Source: Halotalea alkalilenta
Lineage (GTDB): Bacteria; Pseudomonadota; Gammaproteobacteria; Pseudomonadales; Halomonadaceae
Direction: 5' to 3'
DNA length: 64,000 nucleotides
NCBI RefSeq assembly: GCF_001648175.1
Contig: NZ_CP015243.1
Coordinates: 3,782,001-3,846,000 of the forward strand
In this document: in pieces, positions 1 through 9,543 of the stretch
How positions within the stretch are numbered: the stretch's first letter is position 1
How the letters are laid out: each line of letters opens with the position of its first letter
Made by a program: the position numbers and the translations under genes
The notes under the pieces: generated by a model
The model's database searches: none
Seen by the model: only the letters and a program-made list of their open reading frames with translations
What the model was told of the DNA's origin: nothing

Positions 1-454
1 GCATCACCGTCGCCCAGATGGTGAAAGGAATCGCTATCGCCGTCCACCTGAAGGCATCGCGAACCGCAGGAATCAGCGCCGCATCGACATTGAACACCCT
101 GGTCGCGAGCACCTCGGAGCACGACCAGAACAGTACCCCGCCGAGCAGACCCATGATGCAAACCACCGGCAGCGCGGTGGAATAAACCAACCGGTTGCGC
201 TCGACTTCTCCCGCGCCGATATTGCGCGAGAGCAGGAAGGTCAACGCGCGGCTGATGCCCAGGTCGAAAAGGGTGAAGTAGCCGATCAGCATCCAGATGA
301 TCGACAGCACCCCGAACAGCTCGACACCCATCTGCCTGATGATCAGCGGAATGAACACCAAGCCCACTGCCAGGGGCACGATGAAACCGGCCAGGCTCCA
401 GGCAATGTTGCCGGAGTGCCCGGATCGCAGCCTCCCCAGCACTTTAGCGATCAC
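1..454 (-). CDS. Wzx-like oligosaccharide flippase (3' end outside window)
   Basis: The first 151 codons of a polytopic inner-membrane protein are present; the gene runs off the left edge. The product starts VIAKVLGRLRSG and has hydrophobic segments around residues 18-38, 45-65 and 90-115, with the basic, membrane-parallel N-terminus usual in polysaccharide exporters of the MATE/MVF type. The GTG start at 454 is chosen because AAGGAG lies seven bases upstream and no earlier in-frame start is better. It follows rmlD by 48 bases on the same strand as the rhamnose genes, so flipping of a lipid-linked O-antigen or exopolysaccharide unit is the likely role. The family call rests on hydrophobicity pattern and context; the substrate is inferred. 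Confidence 0.7.
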   Translation of the reverse strand, partial: MIAKVLGRLRSGHSGNIAWSLAGFIVPLAVGLVFIPLIIRQMGVELFGVLSIIWMLIGYFTLFDLGISRALTFLLSRNIGAGEVERNRLVYSTALPVVCIMGLLGGVLFWSCSEVLATRVFNVDAALIPAVRDAFRWTAIAIPFTIWATVM

Positions 455-502
455 CGCACGGCTCCTTACCGCGACACCCGTTGCCGGCCGCGAGCGATCC
501 TC

Positions 503-1393
503 TCATCGCCGTACCGCCAGCGCGGCAAGCATGGATTCGAGATCCTCTCTCCAGTCGCTCGGCGCTATCGCTGCCTCGCGTTCGAGCTTCGAGCAATCCA
601 GTACCGACCAGGCAGGTCGCTGCGCCGGGGTCGGATACTCCTCGGTCGACAACCGGCGCAGACGCGGCACGCGCGCAAGCACTGCCAGCGCCTGCGCACG
701 CTGGAAGATCGTCTCGGCGAAATCATACCAAGTGCAGGCTGGCGCGCCGGCGAAGTGATAAACCCCAGCACCCGGTGGCGATGGAGAGGCTAGCGCTTCG
801 CCGAGCCGCCACAGCGCCTCGGCGATGCTCACCGCCGAAGTCGGGCAGCCCCATTGGTCCGCGACGATGCCGAGTTCATCGCGCTCAACGCCGAGCCTCA
901 GCATCGTCTTGACGAAATTCTGGCCGTGGATGCCGAACACCCAGCTGGTCCGCAGCACCAGGCTATCGGGCGAGGCGGCCAGGAGCGCCCTCTCACCGGC
1001 CAGCTTGCTGGCGCCATAGACGCTGTTCGGCGCGGTAGGATCGTCCTCCCGATAGGGGCGATCGCAGTCTCCGCCGAAGACGTAGTCGGTGGAGACGTGC
1101 AGCACCGGAATCCCAGCGGCGGCGGCGGCCCGGCCAAGCCGGGCGGGTCCATCACGGTTGACCGCGAAGGCGAGCTCCGGCTGACTCTCGGCGCGATCGA
1201 CGGCCGTATAGGCCGCGGCGTTGATGACCTGGTCGGGCCGCCAGCGCGCGAAGGCCGCATCGATCGCGCCAGGGTCGGTGAGGTCGAGCTCGCTCGAGCC
1301 GACACCGATGGCCTCGACATCGAGCGGCGCGCGTTCGAGCAGCGCTCTACCGACCTGCCCCGTCGCACCGCCGACCAGCACTCTTCGGCTCAA
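503..1393 (-). CDS. rmlD: dTDP-4-dehydrorhamnose reductase
   Basis: This 296-residue protein would make dTDP-L-rhamnose from dTDP-4-keto-L-rhamnose using NAD(P)H, the last step of the pathway. It begins SRRVLVGGATGQVG, a Rossmann GxxGxxG motif, and has the short-chain dehydrogenase YxxxK catalytic pair in VYGASKLAGE. Length matches RmlD (about 290-300). The start is read as TTG at 1393, overlapping the TGA of rmlC, with GGAG at a good distance; the frame stays open much further upstream, but that part lies inside rmlC. GTG a few codons inside is a possible alternative. It is fourth in an rmlBACD run, which supports the assignment strongly. Confidence 0.93.
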   Translation of the reverse strand: MSRRVLVGGATGQVGRALLERAPLDVEAIGVGSSELDLTDPGAIDAAFARWRPDQVINAAAYTAVDRAESQPELAFAVNRDGPARLGRAAAAAGIPVLHVSTDYVFGGDCDRPYREDDPTAPNSVYGASKLAGERALLAASPDSLVLRTSWVFGIHGQNFVKTMLRLGVERDELGIVADQWGCPTSAVSIAEALWRLGEALASPSPPGAGVYHFAGAPACTWYDFAETIFQRAQALAVLARVPRLRRLSTEEYPTPAQRPAWSVLDCSKLEREAAIAPSDWREDLESMLAALAVRR

Positions 1394-1932
1394 GACACTC
1401 GCTCCAGCAGCTCGCGTAAAGTCGGATTGGCCGCATCCTTGTCCGAGAGCAGCGGCGACTCGATGGGCCAGTCGATGCCGATCTGCGCATCGTTCCAGAT
1501 CACCCCGCCCTCGTCGCCCGGCAGATAGTAGTCGGTGCACTTGTACTGGAAGTCGGCCACCTCGCTGAGCACGCAGAAACCGTGCGCATAGCCTGGAGGA
1601 ATCCAGAGCTGGCGCTGGTTCTGGTCGTTGAGCTCGATACCGAAGTGCTGGCCGCAAGTCCGAGAGGCGGGATCGATGTCGACCGCTACGTCGTAGACGG
1701 CTCCGCGACTGACTCGCACCAGCTTGCCCTGCGGCCTGGTGCGCTGGAAATGCAGCCCCCTCAGCACTCCCCGCGAGGAGCGCGAGTGGTTGTCCTGGAC
1801 GAACGCCGGCTCGATGCCAGCCTCGCGATAACGCTCGGCCTGGAAGGTCTCGAGGAAAAAGCCCCGTCCATCTGCGAATACCTTGGGTTCGAGCACCAGG
1901 ACGCCGGGCAGATGTGTCTCAATGACTTTCAT
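1390..1932 (-). CDS. rmlC: dTDP-4-dehydrorhamnose 3,5-epimerase
   Basis: The 180-residue cupin-fold epimerase acts on dTDP-4-keto-6-deoxyglucose at C3 and C5. Family signatures visible are VLEPKVFADGRGFF near the N-terminus, the RGLHFQ segment carrying the catalytic histidine, and the WIPPGYAHGF strand. Length is normal for RmlC (about 180-185). The ATG at 1932 has GGAG eight bases upstream and lies four bases after the rmlA stop; the open frame upstream of it sits inside rmlA and is not used. Its TGA overlaps the rmlD TTG start, so rmlC and rmlD are probably translationally coupled. Confidence 0.95.
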   Translation of the reverse strand: MKVIETHLPGVLVLEPKVFADGRGFFLETFQAERYREAGIEPAFVQDNHSRSSRGVLRGLHFQRTRPQGKLVRVSRGAVYDVAVDIDPASRTCGQHFGIELNDQNQRQLWIPPGYAHGFCVLSEVADFQYKCTDYYLPGDEGGVIWNDAQIGIDWPIESPLLSDKDAANPTLRELLERVS

Positions 1933-1936
1933 GGAA

Positions 1937-2806
1937 CTACTCCGATCGGCAAATCTGCAACAGGTACTGCCCATAGCCGGTTTTTTCCAGCCGCTGCGCC
2001 TCGGCCAGCAATCGGTCACGGGTAAGCCACCCTTGGCGATAGGCGATCTCTTCGAGGCAGGCGATCTTGAGACCCTGCCTGGTTTCGAGAATATGCACGA
2101 ACTGGCTCGCCTCCATCAGCGAGTCGTGGGTTCCGGTGTCGAGCCAAGTGAAGCCCCTGCCGAGCAGCTGCACGCGCAACTCACCGAGCTCGAGGTAGGC
2201 ATTGTTGATCGCCGTGATCTCAAGCTCGCCTCGCTCCGATGGCTGTACTCGCTTGGCGATTTCCACCACTTTGTTGTCGTAGAAGTAGAGCCCCGTCACC
2301 GCATAGGGCGAACGCGGTCGTTCAGGCTTCTCCTCGATCGAGAGTGCGCGCCCCTCGTGATCGAACTCGACCACGCCGAAACGCTCCGGATCGGCGACGC
2401 GATAGCCGAAGATCGTCCCGCCCGAAGAACGAGCCGCCGCTTCGCGCAGCATCGCGCTGAAGCTCTGCCCGTAGAAGATGTTGTCGCCGAGAATCAGGCA
2501 GACATCGTCGTCGCCGATGAAGGATTCACCGATGATGAACGCCTGGGCCAATCCGTCGGGAGAGGGCTGCTCACGATAGCAAAGCGACACCCCGAAGCAG
2601 CTGCCATCGCCGAGCAGCTTGCGGAAATTGGGAAGATCCTCGGGCGTGGAAATGATCAATATCTCGCGGATGCCCGCCAGCATGAGCACCGACAGCGGAT
2701 AGTAGATCATCGGCTTGTCGTAGATCGGTAACAGCTGCTTGGAGACGCCGCGGGTGATCGGGTGCAGTCGCGTACCTGAACCGCCGGCAAGAATGATTCC
2801 CTTCAT
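1937..2806 (-). CDS. rmlA: glucose-1-phosphate thymidylyltransferase
   Basis: RmlA joins dTTP and glucose-1-phosphate to give dTDP-glucose, the first committed step. The N-terminus [16 protein letters not shown] is the nucleotidyltransferase signature, followed by [17 protein letters not shown], which is typical of RmlA. At 289 residues it has the standard length. The start at 2806 is preceded by AAGGAGG on the minus strand. The gene sits 53 bases downstream of rmlB and four bases before rmlC, in one transcription unit. In this pathway RmlA is usually feedback-inhibited by dTDP-rhamnose; that is family knowledge and not visible here. Confidence 0.96.
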   Translation of the reverse strand: MKGIILAGGSGTRLHPITRGVSKQLLPIYDKPMIYYPLSVLMLAGIREILIISTPEDLPNFRKLLGDGSCFGVSLCYREQPSPDGLAQAFIIGESFIGDDDVCLILGDNIFYGQSFSAMLREAAARSSGGTIFGYRVADPERFGVVEFDHEGRALSIEEKPERPRSPYAVTGLYFYDNKVVEIAKRVQPSERGELEITAINNAYLELGELRVQLLGRGFTWLDTGTHDSLMEASQFVHILETRQGLKIACLEEIAYRQGWLTRDRLLAEAQRLEKTGYGQYLLQICRSE

Positions 2807-2859
2807 TGCTCCTCCTTATGGGCGACTAGAGCGGATCGCGCCCATTCCGCCACGCGTTC

Positions 2860-3930
2860 TCAAGCGCCAGAACCCAGACGGCCCAGGCGATAATCGCCGT
2901 CGAGCACGCGCTGCCACCACTGCCGGTTCTCCAAGTACCACACCACCGTCTTGCGCATCCCGCTATCGAAGCTCTCGCTGGGAGTCCAGCCCAATTCGCG
3001 CTGCAGCTTGGAGGCATCTATCGCGTAGCGCTGGTCATGCCCCGGACGGTCGGGAACGAAAGTGATCAACTCCCGGTAGGTGCCAACCCCCGCCGGCTTT
3101 TGCGGTGCGAGCTCCTCGAGCAGGTCGCAGATCCGCTCGACCACTTCAAGGTTACGTTTCTCGTTGTGGCCACCGATATTATAGGTCTCACCCACCCGCC
3201 CTCGCGTCACGACCTCGATCAGTGCGCGGGCATGATCCTCGACGTACAACCAGTCGCGGATCTGGCCGCCATCACCATAAACCGGCAGCGGCTCGCCTTT
3301 CAGCGCGTTGAGGACCATATGGGGAATCAGCTTTTCAGGGAAATGGTAGGGCCCGTAATTGTTCGAACAGTTGGTGATGACGATGGGCAGACCATAGGTA
3401 CGGTGCCACGCTCTGACCAGATGGTCGGACCCCGCTTTGGAAGCGGAATAGGGAGAGCTCGGCGCATAGGCCGTGGTCTCGACGAAGAACGCCTCGCTGC
3501 CATGCAGGTCTCCATAGACCTCGTCGGTGGAGACGTGATGAAAACGAAAAGCCGCTTTCTCGTCCTGCGCGAGCGTCATCCAGTAGCAGCGCGCCGCTTC
3601 GAGCAGGGTGTAGGTACCGAGCACGTTGGTGCGGATGAACTCTGCGGGGCTGTCGATCGAACGATCGACATGCGATTCGGCGGCGAGATGCATCACTGCG
3701 TCGGGACGGAACTCGGCAAAGATGGCATCCAGCGCCTCGCGATCGCAGATATCGACATGATGAAAGTCGTAACGCTCGGAATCGAGCACGCTCTGCAGCG
3801 ACTCCAGGTTTCCCGCATAGGTCAGCGAATCGACATTGGCGACCCTGTGCGGTGTGGACTGGATCAAGCGGCGAACCACCGCTGAACCGATGAATCCAGC
3901 ACCACCAGTGACGAGAATGCGTTTGCTCAT
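2860..3930 (-). CDS. rmlB: dTDP-glucose 4,6-dehydratase
   Basis: The 356-residue short-chain dehydrogenase family enzyme converts dTDP-glucose to dTDP-4-keto-6-deoxyglucose with bound NAD+. [18 protein letters not shown] carries the GxxGxxG nucleotide motif, and [13 protein letters not shown] holds the catalytic YxxxK. The conserved [11 protein letters not shown] segment, characteristic of RmlB, is present. The ATG at 3930 is preferred because it begins at the conserved [10 protein letters not shown]; sixteen extra codons upstream are open but unlike the family. It lies 44 bases after a rhamnosyltransferase-like gene on the same strand and starts the rmlBACD series. Confidence 0.95.
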   Translation of the reverse strand: MSKRILVTGGAGFIGSAVVRRLIQSTPHRVANVDSLTYAGNLESLQSVLDSERYDFHHVDICDREALDAIFAEFRPDAVMHLAAESHVDRSIDSPAEFIRTNVLGTYTLLEAARCYWMTLAQDEKAAFRFHHVSTDEVYGDLHGSEAFFVETTAYAPSSPYSASKAGSDHLVRAWHRTYGLPIVITNCSNNYGPYHFPEKLIPHMVLNALKGEPLPVYGDGGQIRDWLYVEDHARALIEVVTRGRVGETYNIGGHNEKRNLEVVERICDLLEELAPQKPAGVGTYRELITFVPDRPGHDQRYAIDASKLQRELGWTPSESFDSGMRKTVVWYLENRQWWQRVLDGDYRLGRLGSGA

Positions 3931-3974
3931 GCTAGTCGTTCCATTCAAGGGGCGGTCGTCTGGGGCTGGTGATC

Positions 3975-4925
3975 TCACCGGCCCTTGACGATGATGCGAG
4001 CCACTACTCGCGCCTTGGCGTACTCCCCACGGCGCAGGCGATTGAGCCAGACAAGAAAGAGGCTCGCCCAGACGATCGGCAAGCGTAGCGGGTGGAACCT
4101 GCGAGTCAACTTGAGCCGGTTCCTGACGATGTAGTAATCGGAAAGAGCGCTGGTACCGGAGGCGGTACTCGCCCCTTCCTTGTGATACACCACGCTGTCG
4201 AGACTGACCCCGAGCCGGAAGCGCCCCTTGGCGCGCAGGCAGAGGTCGAGCTCTTCGTAATACAGGAAGTAGTCTTCGCGAAGCATTCCCACCTGTTCGA
4301 GCAAAGAGCGTGAAAGCAGCATCGATGCGCCGATCACGTAATCGATCTGGTCTTCGACCAGGGCGCGATCATAGTGCCCTTCACTGGGAGACCAGGCCTC
4401 GTAGTGCCGGGTGGTGCAGAGCCAGGGATTATAGCAGCCCCCCAATCCCTGCAGCTTGCCGCGATCATGCGCGTAAACCAGCTTGGCACCGCAGATGCCG
4501 ATCGAGGGATCCTCGCGACACCGTTCGACCATCTTCGACAAGCAGTCGGGGGCCACTTCGGTATCGTTGTTCAACAACCAGACGTACTCCATGTCTGGTT
4601 GATTCAGCGCCATGCGGATACCGACGTTGTTGCCTCCAGCGAAGCCAAGGTTCGCCCCGGTCTGAATCAGATACAGGCAGGATTCCCGCTCGTCGACCAC
4701 GTGGCGGCTCGCCTCCTGCGCGCTCAGCTCGAGCAGGGACAGCTGCATTCTGTCATCAGGCGCCTGAGCCTCGAACCAGCGCTTGATCACCTCGTATGAA
4801 TCATCCTGCGAGCGGTTGTCGCAGACCAACAGCCTGAATCGCTGCCCGCTCATGGCGAACAGACTGCGCAGGCAGGCGATCGTGTCTTGGGCTCCCTGCC
4901 AATTCAAAATAACGATATAAACCAT
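3975..4925 (-). CDS. family 2 glycosyltransferase (rhamnosyltransferase-like)
   Basis: About 316 residues, starting [15 protein letters not shown], the usual beginning of GT2 enzymes of the rhamnosyltransferase/WbbL type. The nucleotide-sugar binding part includes [11 protein letters not shown] (DTE acting as the DxD-like metal motif) and the acceptor-side helix contains [15 protein letters not shown], with ED-type residues. The C-terminus (about 265-300) is basic and weakly hydrophobic, suggesting membrane association. A GTG start at 4940 adding five residues is possible. Position directly upstream of rmlB suggests it uses dTDP-rhamnose to build a surface glycan; donor and acceptor are inferred from context only. 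Confidence 0.85.
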   Translation of the reverse strand: MVYIVILNWQGAQDTIACLRSLFAMSGQRFRLLVCDNRSQDDSYEVIKRWFEAQAPDDRMQLSLLELSAQEASRHVVDERESCLYLIQTGANLGFAGGNNVGIRMALNQPDMEYVWLLNNDTEVAPDCLSKMVERCREDPSIGICGAKLVYAHDRGKLQGLGGCYNPWLCTTRHYEAWSPSEGHYDRALVEDQIDYVIGASMLLSRSLLEQVGMLREDYFLYYEELDLCLRAKGRFRLGVSLDSVVYHKEGASTASGTSALSDYYIVRNRLKLTRRFHPLRLPIVWASLFLVWLNRLRRGEYAKARVVARIIVKGR

Positions 4926-5153
4926 GTTTTTCCAAGACACTCCATGACCCAGGACCAGTCCCGCGCGCGGCGATCATCGAACGAGCCGCTGCCTGCGAAC
5001 CGCCCCGCATCATGTCATGCTGGCTTTCGGCTTACCACGTCGACGACGCACCGGCCCATGGGGAACATCCCCCCGTCACCGCGGTCAGAAAGCCTGTGTC
5101 CCGCCTGCTCATGCATGCCCCGACCATGCCCCGACAAGGAAGCCCGGACGACG

Positions 5154-5453
5154 ATGACCAGGAGAGAAACCACGCACCACCCTAGACGCCGCTGGCGCGA
5201 TCATCTCAGCGGCACGCTCGCCGCGCTGTCGATCCTGGCGCTGACCATGGCGGTGGTGGTCGGCCCCGGCACCAGCGTCGGACATCGGCTCTCCGAGCGG
5301 ATCGAAGCCTGGGTTGCCCACATCGCGCCGGTCGACGACGAAACCTTGGACCTCGCTTCGGTCGATCTTCCCCGACCCGTGGGCGCGGATCAGCCAGGTT
5401 CAGCCGTAATGGCGACGCAGGCGCTGGGCGAAGAAGTAAAGCTCGATCACTGA
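5154..5453 (+). CDS. possible small membrane protein, 99 aa
   Basis: No family is recognised. The frame gives a basic N-terminus (RRETTHHPRRRWRDH), one clear transmembrane segment at about residues 19-42 and a soluble acidic tail, so a single-pass inner-membrane protein with the tail in the periplasm would fit. Third codon positions are GC-rich like those of the neighbouring genes. Against it, the ribosome binding site is poor (AAGGA about 13 bases upstream) and its last 54 bases run antisense through the end of the convergent membrane gene. It is the only plausible gene in the 4926-5400 interval; otherwise nothing is seen there. Confidence 0.45.
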   Translation: MTRRETTHHPRRRWRDHLSGTLAALSILALTMAVVVGPGTSVGHRLSERIEAWVAHIAPVDDETLDLASVDLPRPVGADQPGSAVMATQALGEEVKLDH

Positions 5454-6077
5454 GAAGAGGATGAGCAGGTAACCGATCGATTCGGAGCACTCCTCGACCA
5501 TGTCCTTGACGATGCGCATATAGTCGTCGCCCATCGCCGCCTGCCACATCTTCCCGCGCCCCAGCAGACGGGAGAAGACGAAGGTGGACAGGAACCCCGC
5601 CAGGAAGAGTCCGAACGGCATCGAGGTGAAATAGAGCCGCATCTCGACGAACAGCCGATAACGATGGTGGAGCAGATAGTAGAGCGTCGGCAGCGCTACC
5701 AGCGCCACCGGCCATTTCCAGAAACCGTGGCTGATCAGATCATCCATCAGCGCATCGTTTTCTCTCAGCAGCGCCGAGAGCGCGAACATCGCCATGACCA
5801 TCAGGCCGACGCGGAACAATCCGAAGTATCGCCGCACCGCCAGAAGCCCGATGACGGTGAGCGCCAGAATGCCACTCTGGGTGATCTCGGTGAACGACCA
5901 CTCGGAGAATTTGAGCGATGCATCCATCCCGCGCTGGGCATCCCACAGCATGCCTTGGGCGTAGCCAACGATGACGAGAATGTAGAGCACCACCCGCAGC
6001 AATACGCCAGTAGATTCACGGGGAGAAAGCAACGGCGCCTGAGCGCCGTCGGGAAGAGGATTATGGAACTTGGTCAC
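5400..6077 (-). CDS. polytopic membrane protein, unknown function
   Basis: A 225-residue protein with about six hydrophobic segments (around residues 25-45, 65-80, 85-105, 120-135, 150-170 and 200-215) and no motif I can name. It starts at a GTG, VTKFHNPLPDG, with AGAG upstream. Charged loops alternate with helices, and the stretch GDDYMRIVKDMVEECSES lies between the last two helices. No operon partner is evident: the genes on both sides are separated or convergent. Its 3' end overlaps the possible 99-aa gene on the other strand by 54 bases. It is likely real, with good codon use, but its function cannot be inferred. Confidence 0.8.
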   Translation of the reverse strand: MTKFHNPLPDGAQAPLLSPRESTGVLLRVVLYILVIVGYAQGMLWDAQRGMDASLKFSEWSFTEITQSGILALTVIGLLAVRRYFGLFRVGLMVMAMFALSALLRENDALMDDLISHGFWKWPVALVALPTLYYLLHHRYRLFVEMRLYFTSMPFGLFLAGFLSTFVFSRLLGRGKMWQAAMGDDYMRIVKDMVEECSESIGYLLILFSVIELYFFAQRLRRHYG

Positions 6078-6231
6078 GGGCCACTCTAATTAGCGAGCTA
6101 TTAAATTTTCGGATGGCGCGCATTTTGCCACAAATCAGCAGCGCCGGTGGTCACTTTTCGCCACCGTGGCCAGTGAGGGATATCCCACATTCAGCTTTGA
6201 ATGCCCACTTTCAGATCCCCAATCGTATCGA

Positions 6232-8730
6232 TCACCCTTCCCCCAGCAGCTTGAGACTCTCCAATGGCGCGGTGCGGCGCAGGGAGCGCGAGAGCAGCAG
6301 TCCGATCCCCCCGATCAGCAAGGCACCGAGCGGTGGCATCGATAGCCACAGCAGCGGATGCGGTCGCGCCGGGAGATCCAGCCAGCCAAGATAGAGCGCC
6401 GCGGCGGCCAGCTCGGCGAGCGCGGCACCAAGCAGCCCGCTGCCGACACCGAGCAGCACGAACTCGGTGGCCTGGACACGCAGCAGGTAGCGGTCTCCCG
6501 CGCCGAACACCCGCAGCAGTGCCCCTTCATGGGCCCGCGCGGGATGCGAGACGATCATCGCCGCGTAGAGCACGGCGACCCCCGCGAACAGCACCAGCGC
6601 CAGGATCGCCTCCACCGCTCGTGAAACCTGGGCGAGAATCTCGCGCAGCTGAGTGAGCAAGGCATCTATATCGAGCAGGGTGACCGAGGGAAAGTCCCGC
6701 ACCAGCTGGTTGAGCAGCCCCTGGTGCTCGGCGGATAGATAGAAGGAGGTGATGTAGCTGGCACCGAAGCGCTCGAGCTCCCCCGGAGGGAAGATCACGA
6801 AGAAATTGGGCCGGAACGCCTCCCACTCGACTTCGCGAATACTGGTCACCCGAGCGTCGAGGATTTCACCGCCGATATCGAAGCCGAGCACGTCGCCCAG
6901 GTCGATGCCGAGGCGTTCGGACAGATCGCTCGCGATCGATATCGGTGCAGGCTCCCCTCCTTCGCCCACGGTGAACCACTCACCTGCGATGATCTGGTTG
7001 TCGGGTGGCATTTCCTCGCGCCAGGTGAGGTTGATCTCGCGGCTCAGGTTGCCATCCTCGCGAGCCTCCTCCGGCACCGCCTGGCGCGCGGTGACACCGT
7101 TGATCATGGTCAGGCGCCCGCGCACGATCGGGAAGAAGTCCGAGCGCGACTCGCCAGTGCCATCGAGCGCGCCGGCGAAGGCATCCAGCTGGCTCGGCTG
7201 GATATTGATCGCAAACTGGTTCGGCGCATCGACCGGCAGCCTCGCCTGCCAATCGCTGATCACATCGCCGCGCACCAGGCTGATGATTGCCATCGCCGCG
7301 AAGGTCACCGAGAACGCCACCAGCTGGCCCACGCTCGCCCGACGCCTGAGCGCCAGCTGCCGGGCACCGATACGCAGGGTCGATGGCAGCCAGCGGGCGA
7401 GGTAGAACAAAAGATCCAGCGCCACCCAGGTCGCCCCCCAAAGCGCGGCGAGCAGCACCAGCCCGCCCAGCAGTACGCCGAGCGAGAGCAGCAGCTCGCC
7501 GCTATAGAGCCACAGCAACGCACCGAAGCAGAGGGTGGCGACGCCCAGCGCCAGCCACCCCGACACCGGCAGCGGCTCGAGCTCGCGGCGCAGCACCTTG
7601 AGCGCGCTGACCTGACGCAGCCGGGCGAGAGTCGGCCCGGCGAAGCCGATCAGCACGGCGAGTGCGGTGAGCAGCCCCATCGCCAGCGGGGTGAAACCCG
7701 GCGCGGGCAGCTCGAGTGGGAGGAATGCAGCCAGCAGCCGCACCAGCAGCGCCTGGCCCAGTGCGCCAAGCAGCGCTCCCACAAGCGTGGCGGCAAGCGC
7801 CAGCCAGCCGAGCTGGAGCACGAACAGCGCCACCAGGTCACGCTGGACCATGCCGAAACAGCGCGCCAGCGCGGCGGCATCGAGATGACGCTCAACGTAG
7901 CGGCGGATCGCCATCGCTACCGCGACACCCGCGAGCAGCACCGCGGCGAGCCCCGCCAGGCTCAGGTACTGCTGGGCACGCTCGAGGGCACGTCCGAGGC
8001 TCGGGCTGTCCTCGCGCACATCGAGCACCCGAATCCCCTGGTCGCGCCAGCGCTGCAGCTGCGGATCGAGGCTTGCAAGCTGTGCGGCGTCACCCGCCGC
8101 CATCAGCCGGTAGGTCAGTCTCGCCCCGGGCTGCAGCAGACCACTGTCGTCGAGATCAGCCCGCTGGATCATCACCCGCGGGCTCAGGTCCTCGAAGCCG
8201 AGCTGCTGGTCGGGCTCGCTCACCAGCCACGCGTCCACCCGGTAGTGCCGGCTGCCGAGCTGCAGCTGGTCGTCGAGCCGCAGGGCCAGCAGCTGGGCGA
8301 GTCGCGGCTCGACCCAGACCGAGCCGCGCGGCGGGCCGCCCTGGGTGTCGAACGCACCATCTCCGCGATCGATGATCACGGTGCCGTACAGCGGGTAGTT
8401 AGCATCCACAGCCTTGAAGCTGACCATCTGGAAGCCGTCGTCGCGACTCGCCATCGATACACTGCGTATCTGTTCGCTCAGCCGCATACCCGACGCCTCG
8501 AGCCGCTCCACGGTGTCGGCATCGAAATCGCTGCCCTTGACCAGCACCAGGTCACCGCCGAGCAGCCGCCCGGCCTGGCGCTCGAGCCCCGACTCGACCC
8601 TTTCGAGGAAAAAGCCGATCATCGTGGTCGCCGCCACCGCAACGCACAGCGCGATGAACAACGCCCTGACGTCCGACGCCCGAGCATCGCGACGCAGCGC
8701 GCGCAACGAGTAGCCGAGCAGATGGATCAC
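6232..8730 (-). CDS. ybbP: YbbP-type ABC transporter permease (double FtsX domain)
   Basis: An 832-residue permease with ten or so transmembrane helices. It has an N-terminal helix followed by a long periplasmic MacB/core-like domain (about 45-250), four clustered helices (about 260-400), a second pair with another periplasmic region (about 430-700), and three C-terminal helices forming the second FtsX-like domain. This matches YbbP (about 800 residues). It starts at GTG 8730, overlapping the TGA of ybbA by four bases (GTGA), so the two are coupled. With YbbA it forms an ABC complex proposed to act on lipid or envelope substrates. The pairing next to tesA is the arrangement known from E. coli. 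The substrate is unproven. Confidence 0.92.
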   Translation of the reverse strand: MIHLLGYSLRALRRDARASDVRALFIALCVAVAATTMIGFFLERVESGLERQAGRLLGGDLVLVKGSDFDADTVERLEASGMRLSEQIRSVSMASRDDGFQMVSFKAVDANYPLYGTVIIDRGDGAFDTQGGPPRGSVWVEPRLAQLLALRLDDQLQLGSRHYRVDAWLVSEPDQQLGFEDLSPRVMIQRADLDDSGLLQPGARLTYRLMAAGDAAQLASLDPQLQRWRDQGIRVLDVREDSPSLGRALERAQQYLSLAGLAAVLLAGVAVAMAIRRYVERHLDAAALARCFGMVQRDLVALFVLQLGWLALAATLVGALLGALGQALLVRLLAAFLPLELPAPGFTPLAMGLLTALAVLIGFAGPTLARLRQVSALKVLRRELEPLPVSGWLALGVATLCFGALLWLYSGELLLSLGVLLGGLVLLAALWGATWVALDLLFYLARWLPSTLRIGARQLALRRRASVGQLVAFSVTFAAMAIISLVRGDVISDWQARLPVDAPNQFAINIQPSQLDAFAGALDGTGESRSDFFPIVRGRLTMINGVTARQAVPEEAREDGNLSREINLTWREEMPPDNQIIAGEWFTVGEGGEPAPISIASDLSERLGIDLGDVLGFDIGGEILDARVTSIREVEWEAFRPNFFVIFPPGELERFGASYITSFYLSAEHQGLLNQLVRDFPSVTLLDIDALLTQLREILAQVSRAVEAILALVLFAGVAVLYAAMIVSHPARAHEGALLRVFGAGDRYLLRVQATEFVLLGVGSGLLGAALAELAAAALYLGWLDLPARPHPLLWLSMPPLGALLIGGIGLLLSRSLRRTAPLESLKLLGEG

Positions 8731-9446
8731 TGCTGCCACTCCGGCTCGACGTCGTCGCAGGTCTCGCGTATTCGCCCCTGCTCGAGATGCAGCCGGCGCT
8801 GGCAACGGTTGGCAAGCGCCAGGTCGTGGGTCACCAGTACCAGGGTGGTACCGCGTTCACGATTGAGCGAGAACAGAAGATCGATGATGCGCTGGCCGGT
8901 CGCTCGATCGAGATTGCCAGTCGGCTCGTCGGCGAACACCAGCTTCGGCTCGGTGACGAACGCCCTCGCCACCGCCACGCGCTGCTGCTCGCCGCCGGAA
9001 AGCTGCCTGGGCAGATGCCCTGCGCGCTCATTGAGCCCGACCCGCTCGAGCCAGCGGCGAGCAAGCGCGGTATCGGCTCGCCCGCCGGCCATTTCGAGCG
9101 GCAGCATCACGTTCTCGAGCGCGGTCAGCGTCGGCAGCAGTTGGAAGTTCTGGAACACGAAGCCGACGCGCCCCGCGCGCAGCCGCGCCCGGCCATCCTC
9201 GTCGAGATGCGCAAGCTCCTGGCCGAAGAGTGCGATACTGCCGCTGGTCGGCGCGTCGAGCCCCGCCATCAGCCCGAGCAGGGTCGATTTTCCCGCGCCG
9301 GAGCTGCCCAGCACTGCAACGCTCTCGCCGGCGCCGATCGATAGACTCAAGCCATCGAGGACCGATAGCTGGCGCTCGCCGATACCGACCGTCTTGTTCA
9401 AGTCATCGACGCGAATCACTGGCTGGTCGTGTTTCTGCTCACCCAT
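8727..9446 (-). CDS. ybbA: YbbA-type ABC transporter ATPase
   Basis: A 239-residue ATPase of the LolD/MacB class. Walker A is GSSGAGKST, the signature is LSGGEQQRVAVARA and Walker B is KLVFADEPTGNLD, which includes the EPTGNLD typical of this class; the H-loop is VTHD. The start MGEQKHDQP at 9446 is chosen because the open frame further upstream lacks family similarity and a ribosome site. It overlaps ybbP by four bases and is divergent from tesA across about 100 bases, so one region probably drives both directions. Confidence 0.93.
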   Translation of the reverse strand: MGEQKHDQPVIRVDDLNKTVGIGERQLSVLDGLSLSIGAGESVAVLGSSGAGKSTLLGLMAGLDAPTSGSIALFGQELAHLDEDGRARLRAGRVGFVFQNFQLLPTLTALENVMLPLEMAGGRADTALARRWLERVGLNERAGHLPRQLSGGEQQRVAVARAFVTEPKLVFADEPTGNLDRATGQRIIDLLFSLNRERGTTLVLVTHDLALANRCQRRLHLEQGRIRETCDDVEPEWQQ

Positions 9447-9543
9447 AGTTCGTCCGATCTCGCGTCTCGTCTTATCATAAGGGGGTATCGACACCTTCAA
9501 GTTGAGCGCCGCAGCGGCCCATCCCCATCGCAAGGAGCGCAAG

